Positions 11,250 through 23,486 are shown, counted from the first letter of the stretch. The stretch is 64,000 nt of DNA from Nephrocerus scutellatus (GCA_947095585.1 OX352763.1:117965908-118029907), one strand, 5' to 3'. Translations and numbers: made by a program. The notes: generated by a model not told the origin, from the sequence alone.

Positions 11250-12633
11250 ATAGTGATGGAAGAATTGAATGCCAAGGTAGGCAACGACGTGGCACCATGT
11301 TTGAGCATAAGACCTGCCACAAAGACAGCTGTGTGTCAACTGACAGGCAAACATCATCCAATCAGATCGACCATGTGGCGATCAGCCGACGTTTTAGGAG
11401 CTGTCTTTTAGACGTCCGAAACAGGCGATGAGCCGACATGGGTATGGTATGGGATCATCACCTTATGGTAGCTACTGTCCAGCTACGTACTGCATCAGTT
11501 CAAAGACTCTGAAACATTTAACAACAATTAATGGATCATTTAACGCAAGGAGTGGAAGCAACCAACAGCTGACTGCCGACAACCATCTAAGAACATTGGA
11601 AGGCTGTTGGTAGAATCCAGGCAAGGAACAGCACGTGGCTTACCGAAGATACCAGGAGGCGGATTGAAGAACGTGAGCTACTTAAAGCTCGTATTGTAGA
11701 TACCCCAGCAGCAGCGAGGATCGACCTAGAGCCCCTGTATCGAAGGAAGTGCAGCGTAGTGTAAGACGTGGCAAACGTAATTATATGAACACTCTGGCCT
11801 CAGAAGCAAAGGGAGCAGCGAGCAGGTGCGATAGAAGAACCGTTTACAGAATCACCAAAGAGCTGACAGGTGGTCACCGTTCTAGCCAATATCCAGTGAA
11901 AAGCCTAGATGGTGCCGTACTCGTTTCAGATGAGGATCAGCACAAGCGATGGAAGGAGCATTTTTCTATGGTTCTTAACCGTGTATTCGCCAACGATGTG
12001 CACCCAAATCAAACGGAGTTGCTGGAAGTAACAATATCCCGAATTCGCAGCTTCGTAAGGACGAGATCGCTACCACGATCAACGCACTAAAGAACAAAAG
12101 GTCGGTAGGACTAGATGGCATACCTGCAGAGCTTCTGCGTGCAGCTCCAGAAAGTTTCCCCGACGAGTGGAAGAAGGGAATGATAGTCAAGCTCCCTAAA
12201 AAAGGTAGTCTTATGGAGTGCGAAATCAAATGCAAAGGTAATAGCCAAAGTAGTACTTGAGCGAATTAAGGAACATTTGGAAGATACTCTCGATGCCGAA
12301 CAAGCAGGTTTTCGCACTGGATCCTCCTGTGTAGACCACATCAACACACTGCGGATCATTATTGAACAGTGCGTTCAATTCCGGTCACCACTACACCTGC
12401 TGTTCATCGATTTTGAGAAGGCGTTTGACAGTATCAACAGACAGTTTAGCTGGCTTGCCTTGCGCAGGAGGGGTATACCCGATAAACTAATAAAAAAAAT
12501 GGCTCTAAATTTCATGTGCTGTATAGAGGAAAGCTGTTAGAGGAATTAAAGATCCTAATTGGAGTACGACAAGGTTGCATTCTATCGCCGACACTTTTTT
12601 TGTTGGTAATGTGCTTCGCGCAGCTTTATCCAC
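11250..12633 (+). mobile_element. RTE-B LINE, copy 1: endonuclease C-terminus and RT, truncated
   Basis: The pieces in order are EHKTCHKDSCVSTDRQ and NQIDHVAISRRFRSCLLDVR plus DHHLMVATVQLRTAS (endonuclease C-terminus), SVRRGKRNYMNTLASEAKG (linker), DGAVLVSDEDQHKRWKEHF, then DAEQAGFRTGSSCVDHINTL, HLLFIDFEKAFDSI (motif A) and GVRQGCILSPTLFLL (motif B). Frameshifts break it, and it stops abruptly at about 12633 before the YADD box, where unrelated sequence begins. The motifs match RTE/SR2-like elements. Copies at 23490-24770 and 63136-64000 are closely similar. Confidence 0.85.
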
Positions 12634-12996
12634 TTAAGAGGAAACAAATTTCTTACATTGCATCATCACATTCAAAAGCTGAAATCCAGCTTTATATTTT
12701 TTCTTGTCAGTCTCCTTGGCGTCCACATCAACCAATCCCCAATGATACCCAGAAATCACAATGGCATATAATTGTCCATCCATCTTCCTTTTGATGTCGA
12801 CATCAATCCGAAGTACAAGAGCACTGGGCGACAACTTCAACTCAAGGATTGCTTTTCTTGGTTTTTGGTCGAAATGAAACTTCACTGCCAATTGGCCACT
12901 GGGTTTCCACGATAACAATCTGCTGCCCATGCAGAAATAATGTATGCACACAAAGAATGGATGGCCGCTCTGTCGGCAACACACAAGGACAGACAC
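12634..12996 (-). CDS. Unrecognised ORF abutting the RTE-B breakpoint
   Basis: This is a 120-codon minus-strand ORF whose stop codon sits exactly where RTE-B copy 1 breaks off. The C-terminal ~85 residues (LKLSPSALVLRIDVDIKR, DGQLYAIVISGYHWGLVD, YKAGFQLLNVMMQCKKF) have the composition of a real soluble protein rather than of a repeat. The first ~35 residues look less protein-like, and in another frame around 12900 the phrase QQIVIVETQWPIGSEV appears, so a frameshift is possible. I do not recognise the family. It could be an exon or retrocopied piece of a host gene, or part of another transposon. There is no obvious splice context. Confidence 0.35.
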   Translation of the reverse strand: MSVLVCCRQSGHPFFVCIHYFCMGSRLLSWKPSGQLAVKFHFDQKPRKAILELKLSPSALVLRIDVDIKRKMDGQLYAIVISGYHWGLVDVDAKETDKKKYKAGFQLLNVMMQCKKFVSS

Positions 12997-14545
12997 AGAT
13001 TCTTAGAATTTATGTCTGGCAATACGAAGGTCGAAACTGCAACCGAAAGAGAGATTTTGTGATTTTTTTCGTTTGTTAAGAATTATTGCTACATGAGACT
13101 GAATTCTACTGAAACGTTTCCAAAACACAAAAGTTTGACTACAATAGGCTTTTGACAATGTGACGCAAAATGGAAATGCCTGTCCGGTTAACTAATCCGA
13201 ACTTCAGTCCTCGTCAAGTGTACAGTAATGGAAACTCTGTTTTACAGTGGTTTTCCCTACAACACTACATAATTTCCGTACAGTGTAGGCTGTAAAGTGT
13301 AAACCAATAGTCCGATTGCAGTTAATGTCGCCTCCAAAGATAGATAGTAATTGCCTTTGCGACATATTTACTCAAAGTCGAATTCTATAAAGCAATTAAC
13401 CCACAGACGACTATAATTGCTTCTTTAGCTAGTCCGCAGACAGACACACAGGCAGGTACAAAGCATACGCTGTACAAGAGACCTTACCTTTTTCCTTTAA
13501 AAACGTTCATGTGTTCAATACCTGTCTGTGTCAAAATTTATCTCTTACCATTGACAGGAAGTTAGTTATTTGCACTGAATTGGAACCATAAAGATAGAGC
13601 GGCGATAACAACAAGGTAAACGTTCAACTGCAGTGTAAGGGATATGTCACGAAAAACAGATTTCAATATTTAATATACAACCAGGTCTGGGATCCCAGAT
13701 GTTTTGGTTTAGGTAGGTAGGTTGGTAGGTAGGTTGTCTGGGCACAAAAAAAAAAAAAAAAAAAAATCAAGCAGACGTCTGCATCGTTATCGTTTGAGAA
13801 ATATTTGAAGATAAATACTTATAGATACACTCGCACATACACTCACAAAAAAAAGATACTTGGATAAACAACGCGCAGGTAAACAAAGGTCCAAGTACTT
13901 ATTTAAGAAAATTTATCATCATGTCATTGATCGGAAACAAATCTCAACTCAAAAAATAAAAACCTGAATTTTGTCATTTTTGTCAACAAAAAAAAGTACA
14001 ACAATAATGCATCTTAATTAAATACTAAAGAGACTTCTGAGACTTGTACCATAAATTTGTAATTTGATCGATACAAAACAAAACTTAAAGAATCTATCTA
14101 TCTGCGTTGGCTTGCGATGGAGTTTCTCACCTATCCAGAAAGGTCTTAGAATGGATGATTTCGGAATTAACTTGCATGACAGATTTCTTTACTGATACAG
14201 AATCATTTTTAGTCTACAAGATTTACAGCTTTAGGTCAGATTTCAGTTTAAATTTCTGTCAACAAATAGTCTAACTATTTGCTTTTGGATACAATTTCTT
14301 GTCCAATGGGATCACCGACCGATATAATAGTTCGTGAAGCACTAATCGTCCTGGAAGGATGTGACTGCTCTGGAGAATCAATTGATACCAAGTTACTTGA
14401 TGTTTTTTTGAAAAGAAAAAACGCAGGAAGCACGCACCATATCCCGCTCGAGACTATCCAAGTGACAGGCAAGAACAATCCATTAAGTGAACATTTGTTT
14501 TTCCCTGTTAATCCCTGGGAGTTAAAGACATTCTTCTGAAGGGCT
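12997..14545. other. Unassigned AT-rich DNA
   Basis: It contains a poly(A) tract at about 13746-13766 and a GTAGGTAG-type repeat near 13711-13733. The ORFs at 14275-14539 (67 and 86 codons on opposite strands) have no recognisable motifs. Confidence 0.4.
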
Positions 14546-14558
14546 CACTAGTCGTAGC

Positions 14559-14816
14559 GGCGCAGGGACATAAGTCCCAAAAAAAAAATTGGGACCAAAA
14601 ACTTTTGTCGCAAATGGGACATAAGTCCCAAAGAGAGATAACGATTGAAACAAAATTTGTGGACTTCCATTACATACATAAAATGGCTCCTTTTAAAAGG
14701 AGCAGGGACATAAGACCCAAAAAATATGTTGGGACTTATGTTCCATTAGTCCCTAATTCGATTTGGTCCCGATCGATAAGTCCCAATATTTTCTTTGTGG
14801 ACTTATGTCTCTGCGC
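14559..14816. mobile_element. Palindrome-rich element, copy 2 (GGGACATAAGTCCC family)
   Basis: It starts GGCGCAGGGACATAAGTCC and ends with the inverted counterpart, reading GCGCAGAGACATAAGTCC on the other strand. It is flanked by a perfect 11-bp direct repeat, CTAGTCGTAGC (14548-14558 and 14817-14827), good evidence for transposition with a long target-site duplication. At 258 bp it is about half of copy 1, and its internal cattttatgta block lies in the opposite orientation. No ORF is credible as a transposase. Confidence 0.8.
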
Positions 14817-15039
14817 CTAGTCGTAGCTCGAAACGCATTCTCTGTAGTGGCGTACCTACATTGTTCCATAGGGTGTATTGACTATCAAGAGAAGAATTCA
14901 AGAAATAAGCGATGTACAAAATGAATTATAGAAAGTATTACAGAAGGTCAAATGTTTATTGCTTTAGAGGGATTGTTGTTTCTGGCCTTCGAAAATAGTC
15001 CATACTCTCATACGGGCGAGACATTGGACGATTCCGGAT

Positions 15040-15310
15040 ACTATAATAATGAGATAGACGAGCGTCACCGCGAGGTTGACATAGTGAAGGGATTAAGCTC
15101 TGGTATACCTACTTGGCATGAGCGAAGATGATCCTGCTCGGAAAGTCCCTTACGGTATAGTATTTATGGGACACGATAGCAACAGGCCAAACCTACGATG
15201 AAAGTATTGACCAGAAGTTCGAGGTTGACAAACTGGATAACAAAGGGACAAAGGAGAGATGTTTCGCAGGATGCTAAGAATGCACACTAGTTGTATAGCC
15301 AAATATTTGT
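15040..15310 (+). mobile_element. RTE-A 3' fragment
   Basis: GCGTCACCGCGAGGTTGAC, GATCCTGCTCGGAAAGT and TTGTATAGCCAAATAT correspond to the last ~270 bp of RTE-A as seen at 6740-7540 without its insert. This gives an uninterrupted version of the locus that carries the palindrome element in the other copy. It is truncated and shifted in frame. Confidence 0.65.
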
Positions 15311-15472
15311 AACGTGTTTCGTTGGGGTTACGCTCGTCAGAATACGCAGGGACCTATTGCTTGTTGGTGTGTTACAAATTAATAAGTGTGTTGTTGTTAA
15401 TATTTCTTCTTTATTTCTGTTTTCATTTCTTTTATTTAACAACGTCGGTATAACTTATAATAATAATAATAT

Positions 15473-15745
15473 TAGGCGCGACAAACCATTGTGGTCCAAG
15501 GCCTAGCTTCACGCGACCATTTGTGTTGCGCATGTATATTTTTGGACACAAATGAAAGAGACCTACAATTTCAGGGCGGATCCGAACAGCGAATTGAGAA
15601 GCTTTCCGTAACAAGTTATTACTCTCGGAACGTTTGTTACCCATTCGCGAGAGGTGGGACACCGTGAAAAATACTTTGGTGGTACTGTGATTCGAACCAC
15701 GAACCTCCTGCTCAGTAGCCATGCTCATTTCCACTGTAATAGCTT
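15473..15745 (-). mobile_element. tRNA-derived SINE (family 2)
   Basis: On minus a tRNA-like head (GGCTACTGAGCAGGAGG, then B box GGTTCGAATCACAG, about 15684-15698) leads into a body with TTTTTCACGGTGTCCCACC and ends in an (AAT)n tail at 15460-15475. The same body occurs on plus at 39148-39435 and, diverged, at 58186-58395. The A-box side is rearranged compared with the 39148 copy. Confidence 0.75.
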
Positions 15746-16214
15746 AAAACAAGGATCAACTATACATGCAACTAAATTACGGGGTCAGATGGTCAGCTGA
15801 GAACGGAGTTTAAGCACGTTGCTCAGTCTGGTGATCGAAAATCAGGGGGAACGGAGCGGTTGATCGGAGAAGTTGACCAGTAGATTTCAGAGTCCGGGGT
15901 GTAACTCTCAAAATTGGCAGTTTGCCTGAACACAAGGCTGTGCTCGTGGCAACGACAGAGTCGATTGACTCGAAATTTATTCATTTAAGTCCTCGTTGGG
16001 TGGTTTATGTGAGTGGCTGTACTCGGTAAACCTTGGATGCAAAATACATTGATAAGTGTAGTAGGACTAGCACACCTTTGGTTGGATTTCGCGCTCCAGG
16101 TCATTACTTACTTAACTCGTTCAGCCGTTTGGGAATTATATTGGCCTAGAGAAAATAAAAGAAGATTATAATACTGGAAATTATTTGTTTACAGTTGATT
16201 TTGTATTTGCTTGT
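15746..16214. other. Unassigned DNA
   Basis: No gene or recognisable repeat was seen. Confidence 0.35.
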
Positions 16215-16435
16215 TGTTGTTGTATTTTGACCTATTTAGGATTGGTCGGGTCTACCACCCACCCGCTGGTTGGGTGTCCATCCAGTCCAGCCTAATGCTT
16301 TTTAATTTAAGCGAATTAAGCGCGAAAGTAGAGTTTTCAGGTTTCCTCTTTATTGACCGTAGTCGGTTTTGAACCTATGTCGTTTGCATGCCGTTCGGGC
16401 GCTTTAACCTATTGAGCCACTTCAGTTAATGTTTT
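16215..16435 (-). mobile_element. tRNA-derived SINE-like element (family 3)
   Basis: On minus, AAGTGGCTCAATAGGTTAAA (A-box-like) is followed about 35 bases later by ATAGGTTCAAAACC (B-box-like). A body with GGGTGGGTGGTAGACCCG follows and ends in an ACAACAAC tail. Head, body and tail order fits a SINE different from families 1 and 2. Only one copy is present here. Confidence 0.55.
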
Positions 16436-19045
16436 TCTGTTGGTGAAATTTAATTTTAGTTGGAGTTTAGTTTAGGTGGAGCTATTCATATGATGATTAG
16501 CTTCGTTACATATTATAATGATAATTAGGTCGGAGTCTGACACTTTTCAACGCGTAATTAGAGTTCCTTAAACGAAAATTTCTACATTTGTGTTGTGGCA
16601 AACCAATTAACAAAGAGTAGGAAGTAAAGATACTTTTCCAGTTAAACCGACCACACAGCACCGGAAATTGTAGTCAATCATTTTGATGCGATTCTATTCA
16701 AATCGACCATATATGAGTGCCTTAAGCATAGTGCGCAATTCTCATGGAACAACGAAGAAATAAAAAAAGTTTCCTATTAATACAAATTTTAACTCAAAAT
16801 CGGTTGTTTTTGCCGCCTGACGACTTCGATTGGTTACTTACCATGGTATAAATACATAACGAATGAGACAGAAAGATATTTCAGCAAACAATAAAATTTC
16901 TCTACGTCACTTTATAACAATTCCATAAGTCATCCCACTTTTATGTTGAATAATATAATGATGTGTCGTAAATGTAGCGATGCTGGAAAGTTGCTCAATC
17001 ACAAAAATAAATAAACATCACAGCGATGTGGCGGTCGGTGGTCTTTTTTTTTTGTCAACCGGGAGCGTTTCCACCACTTCCGAAAATCGAAATCTTAACG
17101 ACTAAGCGCATGCCTCCCTCATCAGTGATAATAAACGAGGAAATATATGTATATATGATGAGGTATGACATAAATCACGAGTTATTATTAAATAAATGAG
17201 CTACGAAAAGATCAAAGCCGAAAAACGTGTGTGTTGTTTCACAATCACATTTTTCATTGACCGAGTGTAGTTGCTGCGTAAAACTATCTTTCAGCAGGTC
17301 AATTAACAATATTTTGCTCCAGGGTACAGATACTTTTTTAGCTGATTAATGTATCTTTGCGTACTGAGATTTCGCCACTTTTCTGGAGTTAATTACTTTG
17401 TATACTTTTGTATATTTAATATCTAGATACAAAAATACCTATGCCTTAAAGAGCCGAGTACACGGGAACTGTCTTACATTAATCATTTCACCTATTGATG
17501 TGGTGGAATTGCACATCATTGTCGTCTAAATATACCGCAGCTTCATGTATCACTCAACAATCACATCCATCACAACACCTGAAAGCTTTTCTTTCGAACA
17601 GAAAGATCAAGCAAGGATAAACGAAAGAGTACCACAAGGATCAAGTGTTGGACCGATGTCTTTTAAAAGACACTGACTTTAAAGTATAGGGGAACGAAGG
17701 AAGACAATACAAGTACGATTTGGTAATGATTTTCATATCTATGATAGAAGATTCCCACAGACGAAATCATCAAATTATAGCTGTATATATATAAATATTA
17801 CAGAACTCTCACAATGGAATAACTTGAGACTTAGGAATGTATGGATTTTGGTTTTGACTATCAAACATTTTTTGCTCTTTATGTTGATAGAAATCTAAGG
17901 ACAAAAGTTAACAAATGTTAAATTTTTTAAAGTAATAAGTTAAAGTCTTAATTTTTTTACATTGTAAGAGTTCTGTTACACTAACTAACGCTCAGTAAGA
18001 GAACGAAAGAACAAATCAGCTGCTATAATAAATTAGCAAGTTGTTGTCAAAATAATGCCTTCAAGTTCATATTCATATTTCTACGCAGTAAATAATCAGA
18101 TTAAGTAAAATACATAGGCAGAGGCTAAATAAAACGCTTCATTGCTATATCGAGAAAAAAAAACTCAATTTATTGGTCATACGGGGCAGTGAAGAGCAGT
18201 TAATTAAATTGTCTTTCAACGCAAGCAACTAATTTTGGTTGAGACAAGTAGAAGATACAGTCCAGCATGAATCGGGTGCGGTGCTAGTGATGAGATTTAT
18301 GGCAGCGTCCAAGACGACAATGTGAGCCTCCAGTGTAAAGTAAAAAACAAAAGCTAAAAATATAAGTACGCATTGTGTGTGCGTTTGGCGCGTATTCATT
18401 GACAATTTGCTGTTAATTCATTGGCTATGCTTCGGAAGAATCTTTTGATTTGAATGAATTAATTTCGCTCAAGAAACAATAAAATTCACAGCATCAATTG
18501 CAAATAAAAAATTAGCGCTGACAGGCCATTTTTTTTTTTTTGTAAACACTTTTCTGCAAAACATTAATTACCAACACAATCAAATCAATCAACACGATTA
18601 AGCGTTAAGCGTACTCGAGAAATTTTCAGTTCTAAATATAAATCACTTCAGCGACGGTTTTCGGCAGTGGTGAGGTGTTCATATAACTCGATTCGCTTCC
18701 GGTTATCTTTCACTTTTGCAAAAACAACAAAACAGATTTACCCAGCCAAAGACATGGCCAGACAAAAATAAACGGAGTTTCCATTGGAAGGCCACATTTT
18801 TCCAATAGAGGTTTTCGGCTATGCGTCGAGTTAGCTGTGGTTGGTTTGATGTTCCAATTCGCCTATATTTGCTATTAAATCGTAGACAATTACACGCTTG
18901 AACAATATTTAAAATCAAATCAAAGACAGACTTTAGATTACCTCAGAAATATGTTTAATAAATTATTTATTTCTGTTCGGCAATAGCTTGAAAGAGTTCA
19001 CATTACTACTTCAGAAGAGTGCGCTAACTCCAACTTGAGGTAGTC
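16436..19045. other. Unassigned AT-rich DNA with one RT scrap
   Basis: No gene was recognised. On plus, around 17624-17668, NERVPQGSSVGPMSF matches RT motif B (GVPQGS.LGPLLF), so a very short LINE remnant lies there. Poly(T) and poly(A) runs occur at 17046 and 18530. The remainder shows no structure I can support. Confidence 0.45.
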
Positions 19046-19049
19046 GCAC

Positions 19050-19725
19050 TCGTCCCGATAAACAAACAATTGAACGTATGGTGGAAAAATATAAACTGAC
19101 ACCGAACGATCATCAGCTGCGAAGTTACTTCTATCCTTCAGGATTTTCATCGCAAAATCATTCTCAGCAACAAAAGTTCCTGGCTAAGCGGCTTCATTAA
19201 TAAGCCAAGACGCATTTGGATAAGTCAGCAACCTGAAACCATGCACTAATTGCCAATAACTGTTTGATGCGAGTTTCATGCTGGAAGTGCCATTGGCCCA
19301 TACTTATTATTCTGGTGCTGGCAACTAAGTCACAGTCAATGGAGAGGTCGCTACCGGACTATGTTGACTGACTATTTTTGGAATATATTACATATAAGAT
19401 GTTGACTTGTGGTTTCAACAAAACGGCGCCACATGTAGCACAGCCGGCCAAAAAATCGAGTCATATTGAGCCAAAGTTCGGTGATCGTGTCACCTGAAGT
19501 GATGTAGCAGTCAATTGACCGCCTCGTTCGTATGATTTGACGCTTCTGGACATTTTTCTTTGGTGCTACGTCAAGTTCACCGTCTATGCAATTAAGAGTA
19601 GACTCCGGGACCAAAATCTAAAGCGAAATTTCTGGCATATCGTCCGATTTATGCGACCAGCTCATGAGAAATCGGATTCAGCGATCACTCGTTCACGCAG
19701 AATACAAAGTGTTTAAAAGTTTGAC
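19050..19725 (+). pseudogene. Tc1/mariner-superfamily transposase pseudogene
   Basis: Across shifting frames on plus I read FINKPRRIWISQQPETMH, CEFHAGSAIGPYL, YRTMLTDYFWNILH, VDLWFQQNGATC and then NWPPRSYDLTLLDIFLW. These match, in order, the catalytic core of an insect IS630/Tc1/mariner-type transposase (DEAHFHL.GYVNKQN, FQQDGATCHTA, WPPRSCDLTPLDFFLWGY). The usual FQQDGA Asp is Asn here. Several frameshifts make it non-functional. A minus-strand relative lies at 24790-25665. Confidence 0.8.
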
Positions 19726-19807
19726 AGTTCAATGTCGTAAAATAACATAAAGTGGACTAAAAGAGCCTAACAAAAGGTTTAGAAGACATATTCATGGCAT
19801 TTTGGTA

Positions 19808-20570
19808 TTCATCATTATAATTGGCTCTACAACCGGAGTCCATTCCTGGCCTCCCGCACCGGTCTCGATTTCGACGCGATGTCATCAAGTTTGGCATCCA
19901 TAAACTCTGGGCGACCTAGCTTTCGTGCTCCACAAATCCTACCGCAAAGGACTTTCCGAGAACGATCCTCTTTGCGCATGCGAGCTAGGTGTCCTGCCCA
20001 CCGGAGCTTACACCGAGTTTATTCTCTTCACGATGTCGATATCGCGGTAACGGTCGTAGATCTCCGGAATCAGAATCCCATACCACGTGCCAACAATTCT
20101 CCGTAAGACTTTTCACTCGAACGCGGCTAAGAGGTCAGAATGATTTTTGCTAAGCACCCAAGTCTCAGATCCATATGACATACAGACTAAAGTAGGCGTT
20201 GTTGGCTTTGAGCAACGTGCGCGGCGTATTTATGGTTCCATTGTGTTATCGGCGGCTACAGTTGACCCGAGATAGTTAAAGGATTGCACTACTTCATATT
20301 CGCGCTCCACTATTTTAAATTGCGGGACCAATGTTGGATCTTCTGTTCGCAGACGTGGCCACCATGTACTTTGTTTTGCTCTCATTTATGCGCAGCCCTA
20401 GATTTCGTGCCGCCCGCTTTTTTTTATGGGCGATGTTTCTCGATCATTCAGCTTTTCCTGTATTGGAGGAAAATTACCGGCGGCCACCACGTGGAGGTTT
20501 AATCGCACTTCCACCAGTCAGAGATAGTTACGGCCACCTGCAATTTTGATGCATTCTCTGTTATTCCCCC
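19808..20570 (-). mobile_element. RTE-A LINE, 3' part, internally deleted
   Basis: On minus from 20430: AARNLGLRINESKTKYMV, VEREYEVVQSFNYLGSTV, VCMSYGSETWVLSKN, VLRRIVGTWYGILIPEIY with DRYRDIDIVKRI, then LARMRKEDRSRKVLCGRI and RPEFMDAKLDDIASKSRP, ending with CGGTTGTAGAGCCAATTAT and a short tail at 19808. The upstream 20465-20570 block is the module also found at 5085-5185, here joined directly to the RT C-terminus, which implies a large internal deletion. Stops are present. Confidence 0.8.
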
Positions 20571-22335
20571 TCTTCTGCTGATGGCCGACTGCAAACGACC
20601 CATTTTATTTTACTATTTACTATTTACTATTTACTTACTTACTTACTTTTTCAATAGAAGCGAATAAAAACGATTCCCTTAAAATATTTCCAATCAAAAT
20701 CAATTAAATATTTCTTTCCTGATTATCACAAGTTGTAAAAAAATAGTAACTATCGAGTCTTTATCTTTGATGATGGCATTTTAACAATCTCCTTTGTTTC
20801 TGCTCATTTTGGATTACGAACTTATCCAGTCACTTACCGAAAAAAGGGTCACGCAACATTGCCAACGGAAGCACCCAATTTAAAGCATTCTCTCTTCCCT
20901 TTCGTCAACACATCAGTGGAATTTATTGATCGGTAATTTGGGGTCATTATGCCAGAGCGCCTACAGCACATTATAGCACATGATGGCTTGAATTCAGTAA
21001 TTGATTATGTTCCTCATCAGAGCACATCACAATCACAAGCACCGAAGTACTCCTGTTCCTAGATACCCTACCCACACTCCATCTAACTTTACGAGAAACG
21101 ATTAACTTTATCGTACCGCCAATGAGAGACGATGATGACAAGATCTATTGAAGATCGGTCGCCGCATACTGCCCGCCCGTCTTATCGGTCGGAATGTGTG
21201 TCAGTCAATTGAATGAACTTTAATCGCCGATCATCTTACGAGTTTGTTCACAAGTCTGTTGGAATTCAATTGCGGAAGTCGATCATCTCGAGCAACTTTT
21301 ACCAGCGTTAGCTATCATTTCACGGCAGATGAAACTCCGAAGAAGCGAAAAACAAAACCAAAGAAGAGGAATTGAGAACAAGTTTTCTGGTTTTCTGGAT
21401 GAGTTGGTAGTCAAAAAAACCATTCATCTAAAAGTCAGCTTCGACTTTAAAACAAAACCAGGAATTATCATCGTAGCACCCAACCATCGTTGATTCATTC
21501 ATTAACGGATGGATAATTACGCGATTTGTTTTGTCCGTTGTCTAGGTGGGTACCTCCTCAAAGTTGAAAGGAATTTTTTTCGGTTCTTACTAAGTTAATA
21601 ACGGGTATGCGCAATGTTGGTTATAGCAATTACCAAGAGATTTCGAAAAAAAAACTTTCATATTTGTCTTCTTTTGGTTTTTTGGCAATCAGAGGCATGG
21701 AGGAGAGTACGAGACGATTCGTCTTTGGGCTTGTACTGGGTACGTGCATAGTGAATAGAAATAGGAATACGATATTTTTCCACCAATTACGAGTACATAC
21801 TCTCGTTTGCATAACCCGATTCAGTCGCACTCGCCCGCTGCCCCGCTTAATATTTAACACAAGAAAACTTTCAAGTCAGGATTCAAGTTATTAAAAATGA
21901 ATTTCTCCCCGACACGCCAAGTTGGTAATAAATCAACGGCCAAACATGTAACAACAACCACGCAGTTATTGCGAAACTCCTTGCGAGTGACCATTAGGTC
22001 GCAAAATCGCCAAGCCTGCCCGTGTCAGATGTAATTTACAATACAGACCGGCACGCTGGACAAATATCTGAAGCGAATTAAAAAGCTATCAGCAACTAGA
22101 GCAACGTTAGGTATGAGGAGCGTAGTGTGTTTAGCTTTCTATTTGCAATACCTCTGAAGTTGTTATGCCAACTTTCAGAACATTTTAGAGTCCAGTTAAC
22201 AGATAGATTGCCAATTGGTGGATGATGAGTTTTAGTGATTTTTGGACTATAATTTTTATTGCACTGCACCGCACTGTTAGTTATTGCAGAGTTACTAAGA
22301 CAACTTCCATTCAAAGCACTGAAAAGCTTACCCTA
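20571..22335. other. Unassigned AT-rich DNA
   Basis: An ACTATTT/ACTT simple repeat lies near 20608-20650. A 95-codon plus ORF at 21607-21894 has no recognisable motif. Nothing else is supported. Confidence 0.35.
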
Positions 22336-22337
22336 CT

Positions 22338-22420
22338 ATACAGGGTGTATCCGTTAAGGTGGCAAATACTTAAAGGAGTGATTCTTTGGTTAATTTCATG
22401 AAAACAGGCGTATGGGAGGG
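22338..22420. repeat. Repeat terminus shared with 38697-38750
   Basis: CAGGGTGTATCCGTTAAGG with the ~20 bases that follow recurs at 38697 (CAGAGTGTATCCGTTAAGG). The CAGGGTG start is common at transposon ends. I could not find a matching inverted end near either copy. Confidence 0.45.
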
Positions 22421-22674
22421 TTCTATTTTGACCCCCTGCAGTGTATGAACATCGTGAAATTTAAAAAAAACTTTTTTTTTTTTTTTTTTTTTTTCAAATT
22501 GTGTTTTCAAACGCGATTATCTCGAAAAATGCTCTCGGATAATTTTTTTTGACAAATGCAGTATTAAAGCCTATTTTTTTTTCTACAAACAGGAGCCGGT
22601 TAAAATAATAAAAGTATGCACAAAATATACGAAAACTTCTTATTGACCTAACATGACTTCACACCCTGTAACCA

Positions 22675-22935
22675 TTCGTGAAAGGCACTAGAACGGTTTT
22701 GCAAGGATTGATAAATAGTCCTTCTCTGATGCACCTTTCTAAAACGAGTAGTAAATCACTTTGCATGACACTAGTGATAGTCGTGCAGTGCTTACCACTA
22801 ATGAAAATCGTCAAATCGTCAAATCGTCCGCATAAACCAATGATTTGTGAAGATCGACTAGAAGATTGTCAACGACTAGTGACCATAGACGAGGAGAAAG
22901 TACTCCCCCTTGGGGACATCCCTTAACTGCAAAAT
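22675..22935 (-). mobile_element. R1/I-group LINE RT fragment
   Basis: On minus: VKGCPQGGVLSPRLWSLVVD, then DLHKSLVYADDLTI, and in another frame CIREGLFINPCKTVLVPFT. These are RT motif B (GCPQGGVLSPLLW), the YADD box and the downstream NP.KT.LVPF block of R1/I-like LINEs. Only this piece survives, with a stop after the YADD box. Confidence 0.75.
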
Positions 22936-23486
22936 GCTATTTTGAACTTAGGCACTCATAAAATTTCAGCTCTCTAGGTCGTGTGGAAGTTGGTTAAAAA
23001 GGACCTCATAGAAATCGAAAAAAAAAATTTCAACCCATCATACGCGACACGCGTCATACACGGAAAACTAAAAATGCTACCTCAAAATACAGACAAAAAG
23101 AGGTCAAGTCAAGTTAAATAAAAGTTTATAAAAAAGGACCCCAAAATAGTCGAGCTTACTAGGTGGACCCTATTTTAAAGATTAAACCATTTTCCACGCA
23201 TCACACGCGCCACATGCTTCTCGCGACACGAGTCAAAAGGAGCATCTCCGAAACACCATTAGAGAGTAAGGTATTCACAAATTTTCAACTTTCTAGGAAG
23301 TGTGAAAGAGGGTTAAAAAAAGGTGGAACTTAGTTCACAGTTAACCCAAATTTCAACGCAGCATAGGCGGCACGCGCGAAATTTAGGTCATATTGTCACA
23401 ACTGCTGTGCTCGACGAAGCGCATTCTGGACGTCAAATTTTGGTGCACTTTATCAAGCAGTGTTGGCCGTATGTTACAAATAACAC
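22936..23486. other. Unassigned DNA upstream of RTE-B copy 2
   Basis: No recognisable coding was seen. Two related phrases (TTTCAACTTTCTAGG... and TTTCAGCTCTCTAGG...) near 22965 and 23283 suggest an old local duplication. Confidence 0.3.

Noticed and set aside
17040..17115. Possible fourth tRNA-derived SINE on minus
   Set aside because: An A-box-like word occurs but the B box is too degenerate to support it.
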